From Ralstonia sp. NFACC01 (lineage in GTDB: Bacteria > Pseudomonadota > Gammaproteobacteria > Burkholderiales > Burkholderiaceae): a DNA stretch of 64,000 nt. Below the pieces are notes generated by a model. The model was not told the origin of the DNA, searched no databases, and worked only from the letters and a program-made list of their open reading frames with translations. Shown one piece after another: positions 26,761 to 35,383 of this stretch (positions are counted from its first letter, which is position 1; each line of letters opens with the position of its first letter). The stretch is taken from NCBI RefSeq assembly GCF_900115545.1, contig NZ_FOWV01000002.1, forward strand, positions 372,001 to 436,000, in the 5' to 3' direction. The position numbers were made by a program, and so were the translations under genes.

Positions 26761-28635
26761 TTGCCGGAAGCCGCCTTGAATTCCTTGCCCTTTTCCACCC
26801 GTATTGACCTTGCACTTGTCGATGCCGATGGTTTGCCGGCCGACTGTCCTGCGCGCGGAGAGCCGCCGGGCTTCTGCCCGAAGCTGGACCTGCTGTCGAT
26901 GGTCAACGCGCTGACAGAGGGCATCCTCGTCTGTGGGGCAGACCGCCGCGTCACCTACGCCAATCCGAGCGCCGCACGGCTGCTGGGTTTGCCGGTGGAA
27001 GCGCTGGTGGGGCGCTTGCTGCCCACGGTTGTCAACGCCGCGGTGGACGAATTCGACGCGTCCATCCACGAGGCCGACTGGCCCGATCAGGACGTGATCG
27101 CCGAAGGTCAGCCGCAGTTGAACCAGATTTTCGGGATGCACTGCGTGGATGGCCGCACCGTGTGGGTTTCCAGCAACTGGACGCCGCTGTATGCCGACGG
27201 CGGTCATTCGATGACGGCCTCCCCACGGGCGTCGGAAGCCGGCGCGACGCCATACTCGGTGCTGGTGTCGCTAGTCGACATCACGCAGATCCGCGAAGCG
27301 CAGCAGCGCATCCGGCATCTGGCCACGCACGACACGCTCACGGGCCTGCTGAACCGCTCCGCGCTGGAAGATCGCCTGGAGCACGCGCTGGCAATCGCGC
27401 GCCGCAACCAGTCGCGCGTTTCGGTCATGTTCCTCGACCTGGATCGTTTCAAGAACGTCAACGACACGCTGGGCCACCAGTTTGGCGACATGCTGCTGCG
27501 CGAGGTCGCTGCCCGCCTGCAGGCCTGCGCGCGCGAAGCCGATACCGTGGCCCGCCTGGGCGGCGATGAATTCGTGGTCATGCTCGAAGCGCTCGATGGC
27601 CTGGGCACGCGGCGTGTGGCCGAGCGCATTCTCTCGGCCATCAGTGCGCCGTTCTATATCGAAGGGCAGGAGTTGTATCTGGGCGTGTCAATCGGGATTG
27701 CCGTGGCGCCGCACGACGGCGACGACCCGAACACGCTGCTGCGCAAGGCCGATGCCGCCATGTACCTGGCAAAGGAGCGCGGCCGCAACAACTTCCAGAC
27801 TTTTACGAGTGACCTCGACGACCGCGTCTCGCGCCGCTTCCGCATTGAATCGGGCTTGCGCCGCGCAAGCGATCGCAACGAGTTCTATGCCGACTACCAG
27901 CCGCGCGTTGACGTCAGGAGCGGCCGCATCGTCGGCGTGGAAGCGCTGATCCGCTGGAACTCGGCCGATTTCGGCCGCATGATGCCTGGCCAGTTTATTC
28001 AGGACGCCGAAGAAACCGGCCTGATCGTCGAGATCGACCGCTGGATTCTGCGTGCCGCCTGCGACCAGCTTGCGCGCTGGCGCCGCATCGGGCTGCCGGA
28101 CTTGCGCATGTCGATCAACCTCTCGGGCCAGGCATTCAGCTCGGGGCAGCTGAGTGCGATGGTGCGTGGCGCGCTATCGACCAGCGGCTTGCCCGGCAAC
28201 GCGGTGGAACTGGAGATGACCGAAGGCATTCTGATTCGCGACGATCCGTCATTGCATGCGTTGCTCACCGAGCTGCGCGCGATGGGCGTATCGCTGGCCC
28301 TGGACGATTTCGGTACCGGATATTCATCGCTGTCGTATCTGCACCGCTTCCCGATCGATACGCTGAAGATCGACCGCTCGTTCGTTCAAGACCTGCCGCA
28401 CGTGGCAGAGCGCGCGGCCATCACGCGGGCCATCATCATGATGGCGCAGGCCATGGGCATGAAGACCGTGGCCGAAGGCGTGGAGACCACCGGGCAACTT
28501 GAATTTCTGCGCGAAGTCGGTTGCGACGAGTTTCAGGGCTATCTGCTCACGCGGCCGCTGGAGCCGGCAGCGGTGCAGGACCTGGTGCGCGAGAACGCGC
28601 GCCGCTACGGCGAGCGTGTTCCCAGATTCTTGTAG
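26761..28635 (+). CDS. PAS-GGDEF-EAL cyclic-di-GMP enzyme
   Basis: About 624 residues if translation starts at the TTG at 26761. A second in-frame TTG at 26776 sits 5 bases after GGAAG, and the first in-frame ATG is at 26899. A PAS domain (about 45-165) is followed by a GGDEF domain with intact RLGGDEFVVML near residue 266, and an EAL domain with VEALIRW near 393, ELEMTEGIL, DDFGTGYSSLSYLHRFPIDT, LKIDRSF and AEGVETTGQL. Both catalytic motifs are intact, so it may make and degrade c-di-GMP. Its position between fliL and fliC suggests a link to the motile-to-sessile switch. Confidence 0.92.
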   Translation: MPEAALNSLPFSTRIDLALVDADGLPADCPARGEPPGFCPKLDLLSMVNALTEGILVCGADRRVTYANPSAARLLGLPVEALVGRLLPTVVNAAVDEFDASIHEADWPDQDVIAEGQPQLNQIFGMHCVDGRTVWVSSNWTPLYADGGHSMTASPRASEAGATPYSVLVSLVDITQIREAQQRIRHLATHDTLTGLLNRSALEDRLEHALAIARRNQSRVSVMFLDLDRFKNVNDTLGHQFGDMLLREVAARLQACAREADTVARLGGDEFVVMLEALDGLGTRRVAERILSAISAPFYIEGQELYLGVSIGIAVAPHDGDDPNTLLRKADAAMYLAKERGRNNFQTFTSDLDDRVSRRFRIESGLRRASDRNEFYADYQPRVDVRSGRIVGVEALIRWNSADFGRMMPGQFIQDAEETGLIVEIDRWILRAACDQLARWRRIGLPDLRMSINLSGQAFSSGQLSAMVRGALSTSGLPGNAVELEMTEGILIRDDPSLHALLTELRAMGVSLALDDFGTGYSSLSYLHRFPIDTLKIDRSFVQDLPHVAERAAITRAIIMMAQAMGMKTVAEGVETTGQLEFLREVGCDEFQGYLLTRPLEPAAVQDLVRENARRYGERVPRFL

Positions 28636-28648
28636 ATCCAGAGTTTTT

Positions 28649-28772
28649 TAGGGTGCCCTGAAAAGCGTAGCGAGCGCCCCGAGGTTGGCGTGAGAAGCGC
28701 AGCCGTACATGGGTACGGCGAGCATCGCACCGCCAAGATCGGCTCGCGCAGTAGCTTTACGGGACACCCTAG
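28649..28772. repeat. Large imperfect palindromic (hairpin) element
   Basis: The ends TAGGGTGCCCTGAAAAGC (28649-28666) and the complement of 28754-28772 (about CTAGGGTGTCCCGTAAAGC) pair. The centre GCCGTAC-ATGG-GTACGGC is a perfect hairpin, and much of the sequence between also pairs. It fills the gap between two convergent genes and includes the stop codon of the regulator on its right. Confidence 0.8.
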
Positions 28773-29404
28773 AGTTGCAGGCCGTTGCTGACTACGTACA
28801 TGGTCAGCTCGGCGTTGTTGCGCAGCTTCATCTTCGAGAGCACCCGCCCCCGGTACACGCTGACCGTCTTGACGCTGATCTGCAGCGCCTCGGCGATCTC
28901 GCCCAGCGTGCGGCCAGAGCCGAGCATGCGCAGCGTCTGGAATTCGCGGTCGGAAAGGATGTCGTGGCGCGGCTTGTCCCAGTCGACATTCAGGTTGTCG
29001 GCCAGGACTTCCACGAGGTCCGAAGGCAGGTATTTCTTGCCCTTGGAGATGGCGTTGACGGCGGCCAGCAGTTGCGGCTGGCTGGCGTCCATCGGCAGAT
29101 AGCCAGAGGCGCCCGCCTTCAGCGCCCGTACGGCAAGCAGCGCTTCAGGGTGGCGGCCCAGTGCCAGCACGGCCAGGCGCGCATGCTGTTGGCGCACGGT
29201 CTTGATGGTCTGGAATTCGTCTCCGGTGGCCGATTCCACCGAGAAGAGCATGACGTCCCACTCGCGCTGGGCAAGCAGGTCGTTATTGGCATCGCGCAGG
29301 TCCGGCACGGCCTCGATCTGCCGGGCCAGGCGCGAATCCTTGAGGATCTGGCGCAGGCCGACACGGGCAATATCGTGCGGTTCGACGATCAGGACATTGA
29401 GCAT
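28769..29404 (-). CDS. LuxR/NarL-type regulator lacking the receiver phospho-acceptor
   Basis: The 211-residue protein has a receiver-like N-terminal domain (1-120) and a LuxR HTH (about 148-208, LSDREFQTLRMLGSGRTLGE then ISVKTVSVYRGRVLSKMKLR). In the receiver, Ser55 (VMLFSVESATG) occupies the phospho-acceptor position, the conserved Lys is Met105 (GYLPMDAS), and the acidic pair is Glu8-Pro9. The fold is kept but phosphorylation chemistry should be lost. The HTH is standard. It lies divergent from the fliC promoter region and convergent with the GGDEF-EAL gene. Confidence 0.87.
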   Translation of the reverse strand: MLNVLIVEPHDIARVGLRQILKDSRLARQIEAVPDLRDANNDLLAQREWDVMLFSVESATGDEFQTIKTVRQQHARLAVLALGRHPEALLAVRALKAGASGYLPMDASQPQLLAAVNAISKGKKYLPSDLVEVLADNLNVDWDKPRHDILSDREFQTLRMLGSGRTLGEIAEALQISVKTVSVYRGRVLSKMKLRNNAELTMYVVSNGLQL

Positions 29405-29678
29405 GGTGGGTGTTGCGGGTCAAACGCGGGCTCGCATCGAGCTCTTCTTTCCGCCCGCAGGCCTTCCGGCCGAACTGGCGGGCTTGCAACTCCCCATCTG
29501 TGCACTGTGTGGCGCTCTATATATAGAGGGATGCTGGCGCCTATGAACCGGTCGAACGAGTATAGCCGAGGGCCTGCAGGCCAAGAAGCAGGCTCGCCGC
29601 CTCTTTTGGAGGGGTGCCGCAAGTCAGGCGGCCGCAAGCCCAAACCGCCGCCGACGCACAAATTTGTCAAGGTGACCC
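29405..29678. other. Intergenic region between the LuxR-type regulator and the fliC promoter
   Basis: About 270 bases (410 to the fliC start) with no supportable gene. It should contain the leftward promoter of the regulator. A TATATA-containing AT-rich patch near 29518-29526 interrupts otherwise GC-rich DNA. No specific regulator site can be assigned. Confidence 0.4.
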
Positions 29679-29705
29679 TAAACTTTCCTCAGAGGCCACC
29701 GATAA
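29679..29705 (+). promoter_or_regulatory. Sigma-28 (FliA) promoter of fliC
   Basis: TAAACTTT (29679-29686), exactly 11 bases, then ACCGATAA (29698-29705). This is a near-perfect match to TAAAGTTT-N11-GCCGATAA. The flagellin start is about 110 bases downstream, leaving a long leader. Confidence 0.88.
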
Positions 29706-29814
29706 CCTGAGTACAACGCAGACCTGATCCCCTTCAAGTTGCAGGTCACGTTGCCCGGCCTAGCCGGAATTAGCAAACACGGGCAACAAACCATCGGGAA
29801 ACTTAGGAGCCGTC

Positions 29815-30636
29815 ATGTCCCTCAGCCTCAATACCAACATCTCGTCCCTGCAAACGCAGCAAGCACTGTCGGCATCGAAGGATGCCCTGCAGACCTCGCT
29901 GCAACGTCTGTCGACCGGCCTGCGCGTGAACAGCGCGAAGGACGATGCCGCTGCTTACGCTGTGGCCTCCAGCCTGACGACCACGCTGAACTCGCAAACC
30001 CAAGGTATCCAGAACGCCAACAACGCACAGTCGTACCTGCAAACGGCTGACTCGTACCTGGGCCAGGTTGAAAACAACCTGCAACGTATGCGCCAACTGG
30101 CTGTGGAAGCCAACAACGGCGGTCTGTCGACCACCGACCAGGCCAACCTGGACAAGGAATACCAACAGCTGGCCACGGCCAACAAGAACATCGAGACGAA
30201 CGCCAACTACAACGGCGCCAAGCTGTTCGATGGTTCGGTGACGTCGACCACGTTCCAATACGGTCAGAACGCATCGACCGACGTCGCTACCGTCACCAAC
30301 GCCAACCTGGCAAGCTTCGGCACGCTGAGCGGCACGAGCGTGACGTCGACGGCCAACGCAACGGCAGCCCAGGCCAAGATCGACACCGATCTGGCAAGCC
30401 TGAAGGCAGCCCGCGCTGACCTGGGTGCACAGCAAAGCGGTCTGACCTCGACCATCAACACGCTGACCTCGTCGAACACGGCGCTGTCTGCCGCCAAGTC
30501 GGTGATGATCGATACGGACTATGCGTCGGAAACATCGAACATGACTCGCCAGAACATCCTGCAGCAAGCGGGTACGGCGATGCTGGCGCAAGCCAACTCG
30601 GCACCGAACAGCATCCTGAGCCTGCTGAAGGGCTAA
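29815..30636 (+). CDS. fliC: FliC, flagellin
   Basis: The 273-residue short flagellin has conserved D0/D1 N-terminal sequence (SLNTNISSLQTQQALSASKD, SLQRLSTGLRVNSAKDDAAA) and matching C-terminal sequence (TDYASETSNMTRQNILQQAG, ANSAPNSILSLLKG). The variable outer region is very short (roughly residues 140-190). That region is rich in Ser/Thr/Ala/Asn, giving possible O-glycosylation acceptors. It is followed by a terminator and preceded by a strong FliA promoter. It is the only flagellin in the window. Confidence 0.97.
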   Translation: MSLSLNTNISSLQTQQALSASKDALQTSLQRLSTGLRVNSAKDDAAAYAVASSLTTTLNSQTQGIQNANNAQSYLQTADSYLGQVENNLQRMRQLAVEANNGGLSTTDQANLDKEYQQLATANKNIETNANYNGAKLFDGSVTSTTFQYGQNASTDVATVTNANLASFGTLSGTSVTSTANATAAQAKIDTDLASLKAARADLGAQQSGLTSTINTLTSSNTALSAAKSVMIDTDYASETSNMTRQNILQQAGTAMLAQANSAPNSILSLLKG

Positions 30637-30680
30637 TCGGTAAGCTGAATGCCACCCTGCCGCCTGGCGGCTGGGCCAAG

Positions 30681-30712
30681 GGCCGGCGCTCCTCGGGGCG
30701 TCGGCCTTTTTT
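30681..30712 (+). terminator. Intrinsic terminator after fliC
   Basis: The stem GGCCGGCG / CGTCGGCC (one mismatch) around a GC-rich loop is followed by T6. It isolates fliC from fliD. Confidence 0.8.
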
Positions 30713-30763
30713 CTTTTGTCGGATACCCCTCCTTTTCGTGGGTGGCGCCTGCATAACCTGCCC

Positions 30764-30790
30764 TAAAGAAGCTGCGGCCCGTGCCGTTGT
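30764..30790 (+). promoter_or_regulatory. Candidate sigma-28 (FliA) promoter of fliDST
   Basis: TAAA (30764-30767), 15 bases, then GCCGTTGT (30783-30790), against TAAA-N15-GCCGATAA. Spacing is exact and the -10 matches five of eight bases. It lies 43 bases ahead of fliD. Confidence 0.6.
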
Positions 30791-30833
30791 GTAGAGAGAC
30801 TTCCGCCGGCGCAGACGCTTATCAGACCCGATC

Positions 30834-32882
30834 ATGGCGACTACCACTACCACCTCCTCGACCAGCACCTACGTTCCGCCGATCTCGATTCCCGGTATCG
30901 GGACGAGCATCGACGTCAACTCGCTGGTGTCCAGCCTCATGAAGGTGGAAAGCCTGCCACTGACGCAGCTGCAGACGCAGCAAAGCTCGTACCAGACCCA
31001 GTTGTCGGCTGTGGGGTCGCTCAAGAGTGCGCTGTCGACCTTCCAGACCACGCTGTCGAACCTGACGAGCGCGTCGAACTACAGCGCGATGAAGGCCAGC
31101 GGCTACGACACTTCGATGCTGAGTGCGTCGGTGACGGGTTCGGCGCCTGCGGGTTCCTACGCGGTCAATGTCACGCAGCTTGCGCAATCGCAGGTGCTGG
31201 CGGCGCAGGGGCAGACGTCCACCACGACCGCCATCGGCAGCGGCGCGTCGACCACGATTTCGTTTTCGTTCGGCTCGGTGTCGGGCGGCTCGCTTTCGGG
31301 TGGCAAGTACACCGGTTCGACGTTCACCCAGAACGGCAACCTGGCGGGTGGCTCGATCACGATCGATTCGTCCAACAACACGCTCGCGGGTATCCGTGAT
31401 GCGATCAACTCGGCCAACGCGGGTGTCTCGGCCAGCATCGTGAACGACGGCAGCGGCAGCCCGTACCGCCTGGTGCTGACGTCCACCGCGGGCGGTTCCA
31501 GCTCGGAGATGAAGATTTCAGTGTCAGGCGACTCGACGCTGCAATCGCTGCTCTCGCAAGACCCGGCCGGCACGCAAAACATGACCGAGGTGACCACGGG
31601 TCAGAATGCCCTGGGTACGATCAACGGCATTGCCGTGCAGAGCCCGACCAACACGTTGTCGAACGTGGTGGATGGCACATCGTTCACGCTGTCCAAGACG
31701 GGCAGCACCAACGTGACGGTGGCCAACGACCCGACCGCCACCACCACCGCCGTCACCAACTTCGTGAACGGCTATAACGCGCTGCGTACGCAACTGAACG
31801 CGCTCACCAACATCGACACCACCAACAAGGCTAACAACGGCCCGCTGGCTGGCGACGTGAGTACCAAGACGCTCATCAACCAGATTACCGACGTGCTGGG
31901 CCAGGCGGTGGGCAACGGCAATTACCGGTCGCTGGGCAGTGTGGGCGTAACGATGAATTCCGACGGCACGCTGTCGGTGGACAACACCAAGCTGTCGGCT
32001 GCCATTGCAAAGTCGCCCAGCCAGGTTGCCGGTTTGTTTGCCGGTACCGGCACGGCCACCGATTCGCTGGTCAGCGTGCCGACGTTCTCCGATTCCACGC
32101 AGGCCGGTAGCTACGCCGTCAACGTGACGCAGTTGGCCACGCAGGGCACGCTTACGGGTTCGGCGGCCGCTAACACGACCATCACGGCGGGTGTGAACGA
32201 CACGCTCGCGTTCAACATCAGCGGGATGTCCGTCAACGTGACGTTGGCGGCCGGCAGCTACACCGCGGCGACGCTGGCTGCGCAAATCCAGAGCCAGATC
32301 AACGCATCGACCACGCTGCAGAACGCCAAGGTCAACGCATCTGTGTCGGCCAATGCCAGTGGCGTGCTGAGCATCACCGATAGCCAGTTCGGCTCGGTGT
32401 CGGCGGTCTCGGTATCGGGCGCGGGGGCTTCGTCGCTCTTCGGCGCGAGCCCCACGGCCGCCAACGGTGTGGATGTGCAGGGCACCATCAACGGCGCGGC
32501 AGCGACCGGCTCGGGGCAGAACCTGTATGGGATCGCCGGTTCCGCCACCGACGGCTTGAGCGTGCAGATTGCCGGTGGTCCGCTGGGCGCCCGTGGCACG
32601 GTCACGGTGCAGCGCGGTTACGCTGCCCAGCTCAACACGGTGATGACCAACCTGCTGTCGTCCAGCGGCATGGTGCAGAACGAGACGGACTCGATCAACA
32701 GTTCGCTCACCTCCCTTGCCAGCCAGATCACCGCCATGCAGACGCGGCTGGATAACAAGCAGGCGCTGTACTACACGCAGTTCAACGCGTTGTCGGCAGC
32801 GGTGGCGAGCATGACGAACACAAGCAATTACCTGACGACGCAGCTCGCGGCCATTACAAAGCAGACTTCGAGCAGCAACTAA
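30834..32882 (+). CDS. fliD: FliD, filament cap
   Basis: This protein has 682 residues. The N-terminal FliD motif includes ISIPGIGTSIDVNSLVSSLM and KVESLPLTQLQTQQSSYQTQ. Two copies of the flagellin-hook-IN-like segment are present (SYAVNVTQLAQSQVL near residue 105 and SYAVNVTQLATQGTL near 430). The C-terminal coiled coil contains LASQITAMQTRLDNKQALYY. FliD caps the filament and folds flagellin subunits. The length is above the E. coli size, consistent with the duplicated central segment. Confidence 0.95.
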   Translation: MATTTTTSSTSTYVPPISIPGIGTSIDVNSLVSSLMKVESLPLTQLQTQQSSYQTQLSAVGSLKSALSTFQTTLSNLTSASNYSAMKASGYDTSMLSASVTGSAPAGSYAVNVTQLAQSQVLAAQGQTSTTTAIGSGASTTISFSFGSVSGGSLSGGKYTGSTFTQNGNLAGGSITIDSSNNTLAGIRDAINSANAGVSASIVNDGSGSPYRLVLTSTAGGSSSEMKISVSGDSTLQSLLSQDPAGTQNMTEVTTGQNALGTINGIAVQSPTNTLSNVVDGTSFTLSKTGSTNVTVANDPTATTTAVTNFVNGYNALRTQLNALTNIDTTNKANNGPLAGDVSTKTLINQITDVLGQAVGNGNYRSLGSVGVTMNSDGTLSVDNTKLSAAIAKSPSQVAGLFAGTGTATDSLVSVPTFSDSTQAGSYAVNVTQLATQGTLTGSAAANTTITAGVNDTLAFNISGMSVNVTLAAGSYTAATLAAQIQSQINASTTLQNAKVNASVSANASGVLSITDSQFGSVSAVSVSGAGASSLFGASPTAANGVDVQGTINGAAATGSGQNLYGIAGSATDGLSVQIAGGPLGARGTVTVQRGYAAQLNTVMTNLLSSSGMVQNETDSINSSLTSLASQITAMQTRLDNKQALYYTQFNALSAAVASMTNTSNYLTTQLAAITKQTSSSN

Positions 32883-32942
32883 GCCAGGTTCAGGTTTAGA
32901 GCACAACCCAAAATAAAACAGACTACAGCGAGGACCTTTTCC

Positions 32943-33380
32943 ATGTACGCTGCACGCCGTGCCATCGGTGCCTATGCGCAAGTCGGCATCGAGACGTCCG
33001 TGGTAGACGCCAATCCGCACCGCCTGATCGCCATGTTGTTTGAAGGCGCGCGCGCCGCCATCAACCTGGCCAGCGCCGCCATCCAGCGTGGCGACGTGCT
33101 GGCCAAGGTGCGGGCGTTCGACAAGGCCATCTCGATCATCGGCCAGGGCCTGCAGGCCAGCCTTGATCACCAGCGCGGCGGCGACATCGCCGTGCAACTG
33201 AACAATCTGTACGACTACATGCTGCGCCGCCTGCTGGTGGCCCACGGCAACAACGATCTGACGATCCTCGCCGAAGTGGACGCGTTGCTTGTCCCGCTGC
33301 AGGATGCGTGGCTCGCCATTGGCCAGATGGGCCAGCCTGGCACCGCCGTGGCGAACAGCCACCTGAGCGTTGTGAGCTGA
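32943..33380 (+). CDS. fliS: FliS, flagellin export chaperone
   Basis: The 145-residue helical protein has AYAQVGIETSVVDANPHRLI, then LIAMLFEGARAAINLASAAI and LNNLYDYMLRRLLVAHGNND, all conserved in FliS. It binds the C-terminus of FliC and delays polymerisation. It lies 60 bases after fliD. Confidence 0.95.
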   Translation: MYAARRAIGAYAQVGIETSVVDANPHRLIAMLFEGARAAINLASAAIQRGDVLAKVRAFDKAISIIGQGLQASLDHQRGGDIAVQLNNLYDYMLRRLLVAHGNNDLTILAEVDALLVPLQDAWLAIGQMGQPGTAVANSHLSVVS

Positions 33381-33437
33381 TTGCCGGTCGTTTGTAGTAA
33401 GCGACCTTTGACTGAATTCGGCCCAACTGGAGCCAAT

Positions 33438-33794
33438 ATGCAACGCAACATCCCGATCAAGGACAGCGAAAGTCTGTTCACCTGCTACGAAGCCATCGCA
33501 CGCCTGACCGCCGAAATGGTGAGCGCGGCCGAAGTGGGGAACTGGGAAGTCGTCAGTACGCTTGAACGCGAGAGCGCCGCCTATGTGGATGCACTGCGCC
33601 GTTCCGAGCCGCATCCGCAACTCTCGCGCGCAGACGTGGAGCGCAAGCGCACGCTGCTCGTACGTATTCTCGAAGATGACGCCCGCGTGCGCGCCATGGT
33701 GTATCCGCGCCTGGACCGCCTGCAAAAGCGTATCGACACGGCGCGCCGCGCCACTACCGCAAGCAACGCTTACGGCAGCATGGCGCGTTACTGA
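33438..33794 (+). CDS. fliT: FliT-like export chaperone
   Basis: The 118-residue helical protein directly follows fliS. It is weakly conserved, as FliT proteins are, with LFTCYEAIARLTAEMVSAAE at the N-terminus and VRAMVYPRLDRLQKRIDTAR at the C-terminus. FliT is the chaperone of FliD. The start at 33438 has GGAG 7 bases upstream; the in-frame TTG at 33381 is rejected. It overlaps the end of the convergent glycosyltransferase gene by seven bases. The assignment rests on size, pattern and position. Confidence 0.8.
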   Translation: MQRNIPIKDSESLFTCYEAIARLTAEMVSAAEVGNWEVVSTLERESAAYVDALRRSEPHPQLSRADVERKRTLLVRILEDDARVRAMVYPRLDRLQKRIDTARRATTASNAYGSMARY

Positions 33795-34870
33795 GACGAA
33801 GCGTCCTGCAGTTGTTTTGACAGCGTCAGATAGTGCTCGGACTTGCGTGCGAGCGCGTGGCTCTGCATCTGGTACACGATGGCCAGTTGCTGGGCAGCGA
33901 GGAAGCTGCCCCGACCGACGACGCTGCCGTCCATCTCCGGCTGATCGCCGATCTCAAGGCAGCGGTTGAAGACCTGTTCTGCCAGCGGTAGCCACCGGCT
34001 GCCCGCCTCATCAGGGTGCTTGGCGGCCGCATCCAGCAAAACCAATCCCAACGCAAAGCAAAGGTCCGGAAAATCTGGCCACGTCTGGATGGCGACATCG
34101 CCTTGCGCCAGTGCTTCTTCAATGCGGTCGGCCTTGCCCAGGCTGTACACATAGCGCAGCGTCAGGTTGCGGCGGTACGGCGCATCAGGCGGCGCAAGGC
34201 TGAAGGCGCGCGCGTAGTAATTCACGGCCTTTGCGTAGTCTTCGTGATGCAGCTCGGTTTCCTTGCCGAGCTGATACAGCACATACGGGTCGTCCGGCCT
34301 GTGCGTGAGTTCATCGAGCAGCAGTTGTGTGTTGCGCTCGCCTTTTATCTGCATCCTGACCGCGGTATAGCCGTCATGGCGCACCACGATTGGCACGCGC
34401 GCCGCAGGCAATGACGACACGGGCTGCTCGTGAATGCGCCCGGTGTAGTGCACGCCGCGTGGCAGCACACGCGGGATCCACGCAATCAGTTGGCTGGCGG
34501 ATTCGGCCGCGTCGGTATCGTTCTTGACGCACACCACGCCCACTGCCGGTTCTGCACCGCAGAGTGTGCGCAGATGGTCGCCGCCGCTTTCCAGCCATTC
34601 GTCAGCGTCGAGGATGAGGTTCCAGTCGGCGTTGGCCGCCTGCAGCGCCGTGTTCCGCGCGGCGGAGAAATCGTTCGTCCAGGCCATGTGGCTGACAAGT
34701 GCGCCGCACGACTGCGCAATGGCGACGGTGTCGTCAGTCGACCCCGTATCCAACACCACCATGCGATCGACAAATGGCTTCGCGCTGAGCAGGCAGCGCG
34801 CAATGCTGGCGGCTTCATTGCGGGCGATGACGACCAGCGCCACATCGGCAGAAGCGGACGGGGCGCTCAT
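33788..34870 (-). CDS. GT2-type glycosyltransferase with TPR-like C-terminus (copy A)
   Basis: The 360-residue protein has an N-terminal GT-A glycosyltransferase domain: [38 protein letters not shown], and the metal-binding LDADEWLESG. The C-terminal half has TPR-like helices. It is closely similar to copy B at 44423-45541, with about 70 N-terminal residues almost identical. It starts four bases inside ohrR, so it is co-transcribed and translationally coupled with ohrR. A role in flagellin or surface glycosylation is inferred from the fliCDST neighbours. Confidence 0.85.
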   Translation of the reverse strand: MSAPSASADVALVVIARNEAASIARCLLSAKPFVDRMVVLDTGSTDDTVAIAQSCGALVSHMAWTNDFSAARNTALQAANADWNLILDADEWLESGGDHLRTLCGAEPAVGVVCVKNDTDAAESASQLIAWIPRVLPRGVHYTGRIHEQPVSSLPAARVPIVVRHDGYTAVRMQIKGERNTQLLLDELTHRPDDPYVLYQLGKETELHHEDYAKAVNYYARAFSLAPPDAPYRRNLTLRYVYSLGKADRIEEALAQGDVAIQTWPDFPDLCFALGLVLLDAAAKHPDEAGSRWLPLAEQVFNRCLEIGDQPEMDGSVVGRGSFLAAQQLAIVYQMQSHALARKSEHYLTLSKQLQDASSQ

Positions 34871-35310
34871 TCGCGTTCCTCCGCCGTGGCGAGGGCGTCG
34901 AGCAGCTTGCGCAGCACGTTGCGCGTAGCGCCAATTTCATCGCGTTCCAGCGGAATCTTGCACGCAAGCGCTTCGGGCACCTTGGCGGCGCGTTCGCGTA
35001 GCGTGCGGCCGGCATCGCTCAACTCAATGACGACGCGGCGCTGGTCATCGGGATCGCGCGTGCGGGTGACCAGGCCTTGTTCTTCCAGGCGCTTGAGCAG
35101 CGGCGTAAGCGTGCCCGTATCGAGGTACAGCGTGCGCCCAAGGTCACCCACGGCGCACGGCGCCTGCTGCCAGCACGCCAGCATCACCAGGTATTGCGGA
35201 TAGGTCAGGCCCAGTTCATCCAGCAGCGGGCGGTAGAGGCGCGTCAGCAGATGGCCGGCGGCATACAAAGGAAAGCAGAGCTGCTGATCGAGCGCCAGCA
35301 CGTCGTTCAC
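34867..35310 (-). CDS. ohrR: OhrR, MarR-family organic-peroxide sensor
   Basis: The 147-residue winged-helix protein has a GTG start at 35310 with GGGAG upstream. Its reactive cysteine is Cys12 in DQQLCFPLY, the OhrR peroxide-sensing position. The DNA-binding part contains LDTGTLTPLLKRLEEQGLVT and the wing TRDPDDQRRVVIELSDAGRT. OhrR represses ohr until its Cys is oxidised. The 3-prime end overlaps glycosyltransferase copy A by four bases. ohr lies just upstream. Confidence 0.93.
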   Translation of the reverse strand: MNDVLALDQQLCFPLYAAGHLLTRLYRPLLDELGLTYPQYLVMLACWQQAPCAVGDLGRTLYLDTGTLTPLLKRLEEQGLVTRTRDPDDQRRVVIELSDAGRTLRERAAKVPEALACKIPLERDEIGATRNVLRKLLDALATAEERE

Positions 35311-35383
35311 GGAAAACTCCCGGGGGGACGGTCTGGCGCCCGAGCGACGAGTGCCGCATCGGCCCGAAAAGGGCTAGCAAGGC

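Noticed and set aside
31524-33725. A 733-codon open frame antisense to fliD, fliS and fliT
   Set aside because: Low-complexity Arg/His-rich translation and full overlap with recognised flagellar genes.
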